This document shows positions 23,870 to 32,080 of a stretch of 33,763 nucleotides of DNA, in pieces (positions within the stretch are counted from its first letter, which is position 1; each line of letters starts with the position of its first letter). The stretch spans positions 1 to 33,763 of the forward strand of contig JABJKO010000108.1 of assembly GCA_018660305.1 (NCBI GenBank). The letters are read 5' to 3'. The notes under the pieces were generated by a model. The model was not told the origin of the DNA. It saw only the letters and a list, made by a program, of their open reading frames with translations, and searched no databases. The position numbers and the translations under genes were made by a program. Source of the stretch: Rhodospirillaceae bacterium (GTDB lineage: Bacteria; Pseudomonadota; Alphaproteobacteria; MPNO01; UBA2964).

Positions 23870-24889
23870 ATGGCAACAGTCAGTATCCCAATAAAGCCGG
23901 TTTCCGGCCCCCCTGTCTGGCAGGGCGACAGTTTCGCCGGCCGCGACGACTGGGTTTTTCACCTCACCGCCCCGCATCTCGCGGAAATTGAGGCCGCCGT
24001 CGCAGGCATCCCCATAACTCTGCCCGATCTCTACACCGTAACCGCGGCGGATTTTCCCCTGTCCACATTGGCGCCCGCTCTTCATGAGATGGACAACGAG
24101 CTACAGCAGGGGCGCGGTTTTATTCTCCTCCGCGGTCTTCCGGTCGATCGCTACACGGAAGAGGAACTTGCCGCCATATTCTGGGGGATCGGAGCCCAAT
24201 TCGGCATCGGGCAGGCGCAAAGCAGGAAAGGCGACCGGCTTGGCCATGTGATCGATCGCTCCGGCCCGGGAAGCGAGGTGCGTCACATGCGCAATTACGA
24301 GGTTGGCGGCCATCTCCGCATGCACACCGACCTCAATAACGATGTGGTCGGGCTGCTGATGTTTCAGCATGCGAGAAGCGGTGGCGAAAGCCGTATCGCA
24401 AGCTCCATGACCGTCCACAACATCATTCTCGACGAACATCCCGAATATCTCGAACCGCTCTATCGCGGCTATTATTTCCATGTGCTGCGCGGCGATCAGG
24501 TTGGCGATTCCAAGCTGAGCGACCATCGAATTCCCATCTTCATCGATCATGGCGATGCGGTGTCATGCCACTATAACCCGTCGCCCATCGACCGGTCGGT
24601 GGAACGGGCTGGCGTGCAATTGACCGAAACCGAAGCGGCGGCCGTCCGCTTTGTCGCGGAGGTGGCGGCCCGGCCCGGAATCTATCTCGACATGAAATTA
24701 CAGCCGGGGGACATACAGCTTCTCAACAACCACGTGATCATGCACGGCCGGACCGATTATGAAGATTATCCGGAATCCGAGCGCCGCCGCCATTTGCTGC
24801 GCCTATGGTTACGCAGCCCAAACGCCCGGAAACAGCCACCGGAAACGCAGGTCTACCAGACCGACGAATTCGGCTACCGCTTTCCGTAA
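23870..24889 (+). CDS. TauD/TfdA-type dioxygenase (second, unrelated copy)
   Basis: A 339-residue Fe(II)/2-oxoglutarate-type dioxygenase of the longer TauD/TfdA branch. The iron ligands are H152 and D154 (MHTDLNND) and H292 (NNHVIMHGR), with R311 in the RRRHLLRLWL ending as the probable co-substrate binder. GFILLRGLPVDRYTEEEL (83-100) is typical of this group. It differs strongly from the dioxygenase at 13102-13971 and is not a recent duplicate. A GGAGG lies close upstream of the ATG. Context with an organic acid carrier suggests a catabolic role; the substrate is unknown. Confidence 0.92.
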   Translation: MATVSIPIKPVSGPPVWQGDSFAGRDDWVFHLTAPHLAEIEAAVAGIPITLPDLYTVTAADFPLSTLAPALHEMDNELQQGRGFILLRGLPVDRYTEEELAAIFWGIGAQFGIGQAQSRKGDRLGHVIDRSGPGSEVRHMRNYEVGGHLRMHTDLNNDVVGLLMFQHARSGGESRIASSMTVHNIILDEHPEYLEPLYRGYYFHVLRGDQVGDSKLSDHRIPIFIDHGDAVSCHYNPSPIDRSVERAGVQLTETEAAAVRFVAEVAARPGIYLDMKLQPGDIQLLNNHVIMHGRTDYEDYPESERRRHLLRLWLRSPNARKQPPETQVYQTDEFGYRFP

Positions 24890-25002
24890 CGCAGCCCCTT
24901 CCCCACCTTGGCTCCTTGCGCCGTCTTGATGGAATCCGTACCGCCGGGTAGGGTCCCGCCAGGGCAATTTTCCGCCGACATTAATCCGCACGGATAATTT
25001 TC

Positions 25003-25911
25003 ATGAGCATTCCGGCCGCAGAGCGACCGACAATAATGTCGCCCAACGTCGTTGGCGTGCTCTGGATGCTGGTGGCCGTTATCTTGCTGACAGGGATGTT
25101 CGCCGCGGCCAAGCATCTCATGACCACATTACCGGTTTTTGAAGTGGGCATGTTCCGGTTTCTAATGAGCCTGCTGTTCTATCTTCCCTGGCTGGCGACA
25201 AACGGCTTGTCGGCGATCAAGACCGACCGTCCCTTCGCGCATTTCTGGCGGTCGTTTTTCGGCGCCACATCCCTGTTGGCCGGTATTTACGCGGTTCACC
25301 ACATGCTGCTGGCAGACGCCACGGTGCTGATCTTTACAATCCCGCTCTGGTCGATCCTGCTGGCCGCCCTGTTTCTCGGCGAACGGGTCCGCCTGCGCCG
25401 CTCGGCCGCCACCATCGCCGGCTTCGTCGGCGTGCTGCTCATGGTCAAACCCCATGCCGGTATCGAACCGGCGGCCTTTGTCGCGCTGTTTGGCGCCATC
25501 CTCGCCACCTGCGCCATCACCACCATGAAGAATCTGACCCGGACCGAGCCTGCCGAGCGGATCGTCTTCTACTTCCTGTTTTACGGCGTCCTTATTCTGG
25601 GCATACCGGCGCTCATCGTCTTTCAGATGCCGACGCCCATGGAATGGATGTGGCTGGCCATGCTGGGGTTCTTCGGGTCCAGCGGGCAATATTGCCTGAC
25701 CCGCGCCTATGCGGCCGGCGAGATGACCATTGTGGCGCCGTTCGATTTCACCCGCATCATCGTCGCCGGCATCGTCGGGTATTTCCTGTTCGACGAACTT
25801 CCCGACGCCTGGGGATTTGCCGGCGCCACGGTCATCATGGGGTCCTGCGTCTACATCGTCCGGCGCGAAGCCATGATCCGGCAGGAAGAAAGAAGCAGCC
25901 CAAAATTATAA
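25003..25911 (+). CDS. EamA/DMT-superfamily transporter
   Basis: A 302-residue membrane protein with ten predicted helices in two EamA repeats (about 15-145 and 155-290). Motifs include FWRSFFGATSLLAGIYAVHH and LLAALFLGERVRLRR at the end of repeat 1, and a parallel YFLFDELPDAWGFAGATVI in repeat 2. Members export metabolites or amino acids or import carboxylates; nothing here picks one. Two in-frame starts are possible, at 25003 and 11 codons later, and neither has a strong ribosome site. It ends nine bases before the convergent alpha/beta hydrolase gene. Confidence 0.88.
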   Translation: MSIPAAERPTIMSPNVVGVLWMLVAVILLTGMFAAAKHLMTTLPVFEVGMFRFLMSLLFYLPWLATNGLSAIKTDRPFAHFWRSFFGATSLLAGIYAVHHMLLADATVLIFTIPLWSILLAALFLGERVRLRRSAATIAGFVGVLLMVKPHAGIEPAAFVALFGAILATCAITTMKNLTRTEPAERIVFYFLFYGVLILGIPALIVFQMPTPMEWMWLAMLGFFGSSGQYCLTRAYAAGEMTIVAPFDFTRIIVAGIVGYFLFDELPDAWGFAGATVIMGSCVYIVRREAMIRQEERSSPKL

Positions 25912-25920
25912 AGGCGCCTT

Positions 25921-27285
25921 CTACGCCGCGAATATGTCTGCTGCCCGATCGACCGGCGCGGTATTGCGGTAAAGTCCCAGCGCGCTCGAAAAATGCCCCT
26001 GATGGCCGACGAATAGATTTTCGGCGGGAATGTTCCAGCGCCGGGCCAAATTCATACCGCCGGCGAACGGTGTGACCGTATCGGCATCGCCGAGGACCAT
26101 GACGATCCGGCCCGGATCCAGTGCCGGGCTCTCAGCGGGTTCAACCAGCGGACGCCAACGGTCGATTTCCCCTTCCGTCCAGCCCGCGTCCGCCAATTGC
26201 TCCGTGACCCCGAGTAATTCCGCCAGGCTGCCCCGTAGGGCGCCATCCATCAGGTCACCGGTTGTGGTAATCAGGAACGCGCCGTCGGGCCGCATATCTT
26301 CCGGCCAGTAATGGCAGACCGACGCGGCGATCTGTGCTGTCAGCGCGCCGAGACTAATGCCCCCCAACGCAACCCGGTCGCTTAGCGCACCGCGGGCCCA
26401 GCCTATCCACAGAGCTGTCTCCAGAACCCAGGCCTCGAAGAGTTCGACAAATCCCAACATTCCCCGGGCGAACATCGGCTCGCCGCCAAAATAACCATCC
26501 AGCCTCCGTCTCCCATGCCAGGGCGCTTCCGGCCGAACCACGCAGAAGCCACGATCCACCAGCCCGTCGGAAAGATCGGCCAGCGGCCACATTTCCGGCT
26601 CCATTATCACGCCATGAAGCGAGACAACCACACCCCGTACCGGGCGTTCCGCCGGCATGAAGACGCGGGCCCAGGCCGTATCGCCCATGGACCGAACCGG
26701 GGACGGCATTCTGATCCAGAATTCCTCTCCCTTGGCGCCCTGGACGGGGCGGGATTGTTCCATTTCAACCGGCGCCGGCGCCGCATAGGAATTGGCCTCC
26801 ACCTGCAGGCGCAGGCCGTGCTGTGCCTGGACGTCCGCCGGCTTGGCGACCGCCCAATCGACCTGGGGAACGGATTTCCGAAGCGGCCGGAACGACCGCC
26901 GCATGGCCATGAGATCTGCCGCCGCTTTAAATCGGGCGATTTCCCGTGTCACCAGCGAGTCGGGATCAACGTCCGCCCCCCCGAAAAAGGCATCGCACCA
27001 GCCACCATCGGCCGCCTCATAGAGACGCCGTTTTCGGACCAGGGTCTCGAGAATGGTATCGGCTTTTGGCAGTCCCTCCGCCGCCGGCCCCAATAGGGCC
27101 TGAAATTCATCGACCGAGCCGTTCGCCGCAAGGCCCGCCGCCCAGGCCCGTGACAGCGGGAAATACCACTGTGTCACGAAGCGGACCGCCATCCAGTCGA
27201 ACCAGGGGCGCATGAAAAACTGGCTCGGCCAGCTGGCCAGTATTTTTGCCGGAGGTTGTGCCGGGAGCCGGATACCACTTAACAC
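25921..27285 (-). CDS. Alpha/beta hydrolase, ABHD18-like
   Basis: A 454-residue protein with a long N-terminal extension of about 200 residues and a C-terminal hydrolase fold. VSLHGVIMEPEMWP (221-234) contains the oxyanion loop, GISLGALTAQIAAS (309-322) holds nucleophile S311, VMVLGDADTVTPF (396-407) supplies the acid, and GHQGHFSS (427-434) the histidine. The layout resembles the ABHD18/DUF2048 group, whose substrates are poorly known. The GTG start at 27285 lacks a good ribosome site, so the exact start is uncertain. It lies 32 bases after prpC in the same direction and is probably the last gene of the prp operon. Confidence 0.75.
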   Translation of the reverse strand: MLSGIRLPAQPPAKILASWPSQFFMRPWFDWMAVRFVTQWYFPLSRAWAAGLAANGSVDEFQALLGPAAEGLPKADTILETLVRKRRLYEAADGGWCDAFFGGADVDPDSLVTREIARFKAAADLMAMRRSFRPLRKSVPQVDWAVAKPADVQAQHGLRLQVEANSYAAPAPVEMEQSRPVQGAKGEEFWIRMPSPVRSMGDTAWARVFMPAERPVRGVVVSLHGVIMEPEMWPLADLSDGLVDRGFCVVRPEAPWHGRRRLDGYFGGEPMFARGMLGFVELFEAWVLETALWIGWARGALSDRVALGGISLGALTAQIAASVCHYWPEDMRPDGAFLITTTGDLMDGALRGSLAELLGVTEQLADAGWTEGEIDRWRPLVEPAESPALDPGRIVMVLGDADTVTPFAGGMNLARRWNIPAENLFVGHQGHFSSALGLYRNTAPVDRAADIFAA

Positions 27286-27317
27286 GCGACGGCCTGTACG
27301 CTAGGGAGCCCGCGTGA

Positions 27318-28493
27318 TCAGCGTTTGGCCATGGGTTTTATTGTGCGCTGGGCAACGCCCGAATAGGCCGACAGGGGGCGGATCAGGCGGTTGTCCGCGT
27401 CCTGTTCCATGATATGGGCGGTCCAGCCGGTGATGCGGCTCATGACGAAGATGGGCGTGTACATATCGATGTCGAACCCCATCAGGTAATAGGCCGGTCC
27501 CGCCGGGTAATCGAGATTGGGATGAATGGCCTTTTCGCGGATCATGATGTCCTGCAGGACGTCCTCGATTTCGATCCAGGTGCGGTCGCCCTTCCAGTCC
27601 GCCAGATCCTCCAGGCATTTGCGCATGGTGGGCACGCGGGAATCGCCCCATTTGTAGACCCGGTGACCGAACCCCATCACCACGCGCTTGGTCTTGAAGG
27701 CCCGCCGCAGCCAGGCTTCGGCTTTTTTGGGTGAGCCGATTTCCAGCAGCATATGCATGACCGCTTCATTGGCGCCGCCGTGGAGCGGCCCCTTGAGAGT
27801 GCCGATACCGCCGACCACGGCGCTATACATATCCGAGCGGGTCGAGGTGACGACGCGCGACGCGAAGGTCGAGGCGTTGAAGCTGTGTTCGGCATAGAGG
27901 ATCAGCGAAGTATCGAAAGCACTGACGACCTCTTTGGGCGGGACGGAGCCGAAACACATATTGAGGAAGTTCTCCGACATGGAGAGATCCTTGCGCGGCG
28001 CTATACGCCGTTTACCGTTTCGCAGCCGGTAATCGGTGGCGATCATGGTGGGGATCTTGGCCAGAAGATCCATGGCCCGGCGGCGGTCATTGGCCGGATT
28101 CTCACCGCCCCAGGCTATCTCGGTGGTGCCGAGATAGCTCACCGACGTCCGGATGGTATCCATGGGGTGGGCCGATTTGGGGAATTTGCGGATAACGGCC
28201 AGATGATCCTTGCTCAATTCGCGGCGTTTGCGTTCATCGCGACGGAACGCGGCCAGCTGGGACTTATTCGGCAGCTCGCCATTCCACAGAAGGTAGGCAA
28301 CCTCCTCGAAACAGCATTGGGCGCACAGATCCTGAACCGCGTAGCCGCGATAGGTCAGCGAATTGGTTTCGGGCATGACCTTGGAGATAGACGTCTCATC
28401 CACCGTGACGCCGTCGAGGCCCTTGAAAATCTGCAACTCATTTGCCCCGCGCCGTGGTTTCGCGGGCGCCTTACGCTTTGGTGCCTTGGCCAT
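27318..28493 (-). CDS. prpC: 2-Methylcitrate synthase / citrate synthase family
   Basis: A 391-residue citrate-synthase-fold enzyme. Key residues are H203 (AEHSFNAS), H238 (GPLHGGANE), H277 (MGFGHRVYK) and D328 (PNLDYPAGPAYYLMGF), the usual catalytic set, plus SRITGWTAHIMEQ near the end. Its place between prpB and a hydrolase gene, downstream of prpD, marks it as the methylcitrate synthase that joins propionyl-CoA and oxaloacetate. A lysine/proline-rich N-terminal tail (MAKAPKRKAPAKPRRGANEL) precedes the domain and is unusual in length. It begins 32 bases after prpB. Confidence 0.9.
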   Translation of the reverse strand: MAKAPKRKAPAKPRRGANELQIFKGLDGVTVDETSISKVMPETNSLTYRGYAVQDLCAQCCFEEVAYLLWNGELPNKSQLAAFRRDERKRRELSKDHLAVIRKFPKSAHPMDTIRTSVSYLGTTEIAWGGENPANDRRRAMDLLAKIPTMIATDYRLRNGKRRIAPRKDLSMSENFLNMCFGSVPPKEVVSAFDTSLILYAEHSFNASTFASRVVTSTRSDMYSAVVGGIGTLKGPLHGGANEAVMHMLLEIGSPKKAEAWLRRAFKTKRVVMGFGHRVYKWGDSRVPTMRKCLEDLADWKGDRTWIEIEDVLQDIMIREKAIHPNLDYPAGPAYYLMGFDIDMYTPIFVMSRITGWTAHIMEQDADNRLIRPLSAYSGVAQRTIKPMAKR

Positions 28494-28525
28494 GACTATC
28501 CCTTCCCCGGATCTCTGGTTCTCGT

Positions 28526-29419
28526 TCAGACCTTGAAATTATAAACCGACTGATCGTAATTGTTGTAATCTTCGTAACGGATCAGCTCATACAGCTCGGC
28601 TCTGGTCAGCATCTTGTCCACCACACCCTGCTGCGTGCCGGTCCGGGCCACTTCTTCAAGCCCTTCACGGATCGCGCCCATGGCGAGCCGCATGGTGGTC
28701 ACCGGATAGATCACCAGATTATAACCAAGGTTTTCCAACTGCGGAGCCGACAGCAGCGGTGATTTTCCGAACTCGGTCATGTTGGCCATCATGGGAACGT
28801 CGATGGCTTTGCGAAAGATCTCGAATTCCTTCTCGCCTTCCATGGCTTCCGGGAAGATGGCATCGGCGCCGGCATCCACATAGGCCTTGGCCCGGTCGAT
28901 GGCGGCATCCATCCCTTCCGATGCCCGCGCATCGGTGCGGGCAAACAACACAAAGTTGGGATCCCGTTTGGCGTCCGCCGCCGCCATGATCTTGCGCGCC
29001 ATGTCATCGCGGCTGACCAGCGATTTATTGTCCAGATGACCGCAGCGCTTGGGATTTTCCTGGTCTTCCAGATGGCAGCCGGCGATCCCCAACTCTTCCA
29101 GTTCCTGAATGGTCCGTGCGGCACTCATGGGCTCACCGAACCCGGTATCGATATCGATGATCGCCGGCAGCGACGTCACCCGCGCAATCTGGCGGCCGCG
29201 CTGGGCCACCTCGGACAATGTGGTCAGGCCGATATCCGGCAGGCAGAGATCCGCCGACAGGGCGGCGCCGGAAATATAGATACCGTCGAAGCCCTGGCGT
29301 TCGATTTCGAGGGACACCAGCGGCGCATGGGAGCCCGGAAACCGGAGGATGGAGCCGGACTTCAGCCCCTGGCGCAAATCCACCCGCTTCTCGGCCGCCG
29401 TCTTTTCCACAAAGAGCAT
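28526..29419 (-). CDS. prpB: 2-Methylisocitrate lyase
   Basis: A 297-residue isocitrate lyase/PEP mutase superfamily enzyme that splits 2-methylisocitrate into pyruvate and succinate. Catalytic cysteine C126 lies in the signature KRCGH (124-128). The metal-binding acids are in IDIDTGFGEP (88-97). The nearby LEDQENPKRCGHLDNK is typical of PrpB. Its ATG overlaps the prpD stop (TGATG), so the two are translationally coupled. Length and motifs match the family, and nothing is missing. Confidence 0.95.
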   Translation of the reverse strand: MLFVEKTAAEKRVDLRQGLKSGSILRFPGSHAPLVSLEIERQGFDGIYISGAALSADLCLPDIGLTTLSEVAQRGRQIARVTSLPAIIDIDTGFGEPMSAARTIQELEELGIAGCHLEDQENPKRCGHLDNKSLVSRDDMARKIMAAADAKRDPNFVLFARTDARASEGMDAAIDRAKAYVDAGADAIFPEAMEGEKEFEIFRKAIDVPMMANMTEFGKSPLLSAPQLENLGYNLVIYPVTTMRLAMGAIREGLEEVARTGTQQGVVDKMLTRAELYELIRYEDYNNYDQSVYNFKV

Positions 29420-30927
29420 CAGAAAATCCCCTTACTGTCGCGCTCGGAAGCGGTCAGTGCCGCCCCATCGAGCACAACGTTGATGGCGCGGACCTCGTCG
29501 GCCGACAAGGCCGGCAAATTCTGGACCAGATCGAGGAACCGGTCACATTCACCCTGTGTCACCAGACCTTCGGTCAATGTCCTGAATTTACGGATATAAT
29601 CGTCCCGCGCGAACGGCCGCGCCCCCAGCGTATGGGCATTGGCAACGGCCAGCTCGTCGATGATGGTCGATCCGTCCTTCATGCTGATCTCAACCCGCCC
29701 GCCAAAGGCCAGCTTCTTAGGATCCGGGTCATGATAGCGTTCAGTCCACACCGGGTCCTCGGCGGTGGATACTTTTTGCCACAGGCGCACCGTGTCTTCC
29801 CGCTGCTTGCGCTCCGGCGCATAGGACCGGATGTGGTGCCAGTCGCCATCCTGCAGCGCGACGGTGAAGATATACATGATGGAATGATCCAGCGTTTCGC
29901 GGCTGGCCGTGGGATCCATTTTCTGCGGATCGCCGGCACCGGTTCCGATCACATAATGCGTATGGTGACTGGTGTGGATGACGATGTTGTCGATGGCGTC
30001 GAAATCATCGATTTTGTCGCGCATCCTGAATGCCAGATCGATCAGCGCCTGGCTTTGATATTCCGCCGAATGCTCTTTGGTAAAGAAATCGAGGATCGCC
30101 TTCTTGGCCTCCCCCGGTTCCGGCAGGGGAATCGTGTAGGACGCATCCGGCCCGCTCAGCATCCAGGCGATGACTCCGTCCTCGCCTTCATAGATGGGAG
30201 ACGGTGCTCCCTCGCCGCGCATGCAGCGGTCGACGGCCTCGATGGCAAGCTTGCCCGCATGGGCCGGGGCAAAGGCTTTCCAGCTTGAAATCTCTCCCTT
30301 GCGGGACTGCCGGGTCGTCGTGGTGACATGGAGCCCCTGCTGAACCGCCTGATAGATGATCTCCGTCGGCAGCCCCAGAAGCGTCCCGATGGCCGCCGTC
30401 GCCGACGGTCCGATATGGGCAATGTGATCGATCTTGTGTTCATGCAGGCACATGCCATGCACCAGATTGATCTGAATTTCATAGCCGGTCACGATACCGG
30501 CGAGAAGCTCCTTGCCCCCCTTCCCCAATTGCTGGGCCACGGCGAGGGTAGGCGGAATATTGTCGCCGGGATGAGCATAGTCGGCGGCCAGATAGGTATC
30601 GTGATAATCCAGTTCGCGCACGGCGGTACCGTTGGCCCAGGCGGCCCATTCGGCATCGAACGTCCGGTCATTGGGAATACCGAACACCGTGGCGCCCCCT
30701 TCACGCGGATGGGCCACGGCCTGCGCGCGGGCGGCGGCGGGCGGCGAGCGGTTTATGGCGGCGATGGCCACCGACGCGTTATCGATAAACCGATTAATCA
30801 CCATCTCTTCGACCGCGGGGTCGATAGGCGCCGGATCGGTGGCGACAGAGGCAATTTTCCAGGCGAGTTGTTCCTCGCGCGGCAGGTTCTCTTTGGAGGG
30901 ATAGACTCTGACTTTGTGATTTTTCAT
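29419..30927 (-). CDS. prpD: 2-Methylcitrate dehydratase (MmgE/PrpD family)
   Basis: A 502-residue MmgE/PrpD protein that removes water from 2-methylcitrate in the methylcitrate cycle. Family hallmarks are [20 protein letters not shown] (about 104-123), [37 protein letters not shown] and the C-terminal [12 protein letters not shown]. The start at ATG 30927, with GGGGA upstream, is preferred over a site 13 codons earlier because it gives the usual N-terminus. It is the first gene of the operon prpD-prpB-prpC. No PrpR-type regulator or PrpE ligase lies in the window. The 156-base gap to the divergent NIPSNAP gene should hold the promoter. Confidence 0.93.
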   Translation of the reverse strand: MKNHKVRVYPSKENLPREEQLAWKIASVATDPAPIDPAVEEMVINRFIDNASVAIAAINRSPPAAARAQAVAHPREGGATVFGIPNDRTFDAEWAAWANGTAVRELDYHDTYLAADYAHPGDNIPPTLAVAQQLGKGGKELLAGIVTGYEIQINLVHGMCLHEHKIDHIAHIGPSATAAIGTLLGLPTEIIYQAVQQGLHVTTTTRQSRKGEISSWKAFAPAHAGKLAIEAVDRCMRGEGAPSPIYEGEDGVIAWMLSGPDASYTIPLPEPGEAKKAILDFFTKEHSAEYQSQALIDLAFRMRDKIDDFDAIDNIVIHTSHHTHYVIGTGAGDPQKMDPTASRETLDHSIMYIFTVALQDGDWHHIRSYAPERKQREDTVRLWQKVSTAEDPVWTERYHDPDPKKLAFGGRVEISMKDGSTIIDELAVANAHTLGARPFARDDYIRKFRTLTEGLVTQGECDRFLDLVQNLPALSADEVRAINVVLDGAALTASERDSKGIF

Positions 30928-31047
30928 GGTTCCCCGAACGGGCTGACGGATACGGGGCGCGATCATAGCGGAATGACATGGCCGTTCAAAGCGACTCGGG
31001 CGCCGGCAATTGTCTTTCCACCGGTTGCCGCTCCCGCGCCGCTGTGA

Positions 31048-31064
31048 TGTGATGCCCCATCACA
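31048..31064. promoter_or_regulatory. Perfect 7-bp hairpin / operator candidate
   Basis: TGTGATG (31048-31054) and CATCACA (31058-31064) are exact inverted repeats around CCC, 19 bases before the start codon of the NIPSNAP gene, in the region shared with divergent prpD. A direct repeat of TGTGATG begins at 31043, overlapping it. It could be a regulator site or an mRNA hairpin in the leader of the plus-strand operon. Confidence 0.3.
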
Positions 31065-31083
31065 CAAAACAAAATCGGCGATC

Positions 31084-31398
31084 ATGATTATCGAACAACG
31101 GACTTATACGCTGCATCCCGGCAAGATACCGGAATATATGAAACATTACGAAGCCGAGGGGCTGAAAGTACAGGAACCAATCCTGGGAAAACTGGTGGGC
31201 TGGTACGCGGTGGATTTCGGACCGCAGAACCAAATCATCCACATGTGGGCCTATGACAGCTACGCCGACCGCGACAAGCGGCGCGCCGCATTGGGAAAAA
31301 GCAAGGAATGGCAGGCCTTCCTGCCGAAGATCCTGCCCCTGATCCTGCGCCAGGAAAACAAAACCCTCCTGCCCGCCCCGTGGTCCCCGAAACCGTGA
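31084..31398 (+). CDS. NIPSNAP family protein (copy 2)
   Basis: A 104-residue NIPSNAP-like protein, beginning MIIEQRTYTLHPGKIPEYMK and continuing with IIHMWAYDSYADRDKRRAAL. It is a clear paralog of the 19732-20046 gene, with identical length and the same motif order. It is the first gene of a three-gene run and lies 16 bases before the cupin gene. In such settings these small dimeric proteins may act on, or bind, the pathway substrate, but no activity is established. No strong ribosome site is visible. Confidence 0.88.
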   Translation: MIIEQRTYTLHPGKIPEYMKHYEAEGLKVQEPILGKLVGWYAVDFGPQNQIIHMWAYDSYADRDKRRAALGKSKEWQAFLPKILPLILRQENKTLLPAPWSPKP

Positions 31399-31414
31399 GA
31401 AACCCCGACACACC

Positions 31415-32080
31415 ATGACTGAATTTTCGCTTAGACTTTACGATGACCGCCTGGGAGCCAAGGCATCAACCGGTGAGGCGTTCAAGGCGACGAACCGGGT
31501 GATCTATACCCGGGAGGGCATGACATCTGTTTCAGACTCCCGGGATGCGGCCACCCTGTCCGCCAACTCCGCCTGGTTTTCTGACCAGGACGTAACCGTT
31601 TCCGCCGGAGCCGATGGCGCCCGGTTTTTGCGCTATGAGCTGGTTCAGCCAACCGACCCTATGGTCTTACTGGACAGCGAGGATAGTAGTTCAGGGCTCC
31701 TGCTCGATGCAGAGTTGGATCTGGAACCAGGGGACAGCTACCTCATGCGGTGCGACCGGGTGGATATTCCACCCCGCGGTATCGCCTATACCCATACGCA
31801 CCAGGGACCCGGTATACGGTGTCTATTGCAGGGCGGGTTCTCGGTGGAAACCGAAGGCCAGAAAAAGCGCATTGCGCCGGGCGGAGCCTGGTTTGAATCC
31901 GGCCCCGATCCGGTTCTGGCCAGTGCGCCTGAAGACCGGCCCGGCAATTTCTCCCGGGTCATGATCCTGCCCCGCGCACTCAAGGGTAAAAGCTCCATCA
32001 GCTACGTTAATCCGGAAGATGCGGACAAGCCGAAGCTGCAGCGCTACACCATATTCATAGACGAGTTCATATCCATATGA
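31415..32080 (+). CDS. Cupin-like protein
   Basis: A 221-residue protein with one recognisable cupin core at about 100-175: LDLEPGDSYLMRC, then YTHTHQGPGIRCLLQG with H127 and H129, and then IAPGGAWFESGPDPVLAS. The first 95 residues do not match anything I recognise and may form a second, degenerate barrel. There is no signal peptide. Its stop overlaps the start of the thiamine-diphosphate enzyme by four bases (ATGA), so the two proteins are made in step. A metal-dependent dioxygenase, decarboxylase or isomerase acting in the same pathway is possible, but I cannot tell which. Confidence 0.75.
   Translation: MTEFSLRLYDDRLGAKASTGEAFKATNRVIYTREGMTSVSDSRDAATLSANSAWFSDQDVTVSAGADGARFLRYELVQPTDPMVLLDSEDSSSGLLLDAELDLEPGDSYLMRCDRVDIPPRGIAYTHTHQGPGIRCLLQGGFSVETEGQKKRIAPGGAWFESGPDPVLASAPEDRPGNFSRVMILPRALKGKSSISYVNPEDADKPKLQRYTIFIDEFISI

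Noticed and set aside
29218..30288. A 356-residue open frame on the plus strand
   Set aside because: It is antisense to prpB and prpD, whose catalytic motifs are clear, and it shows no domain or ribosome site.
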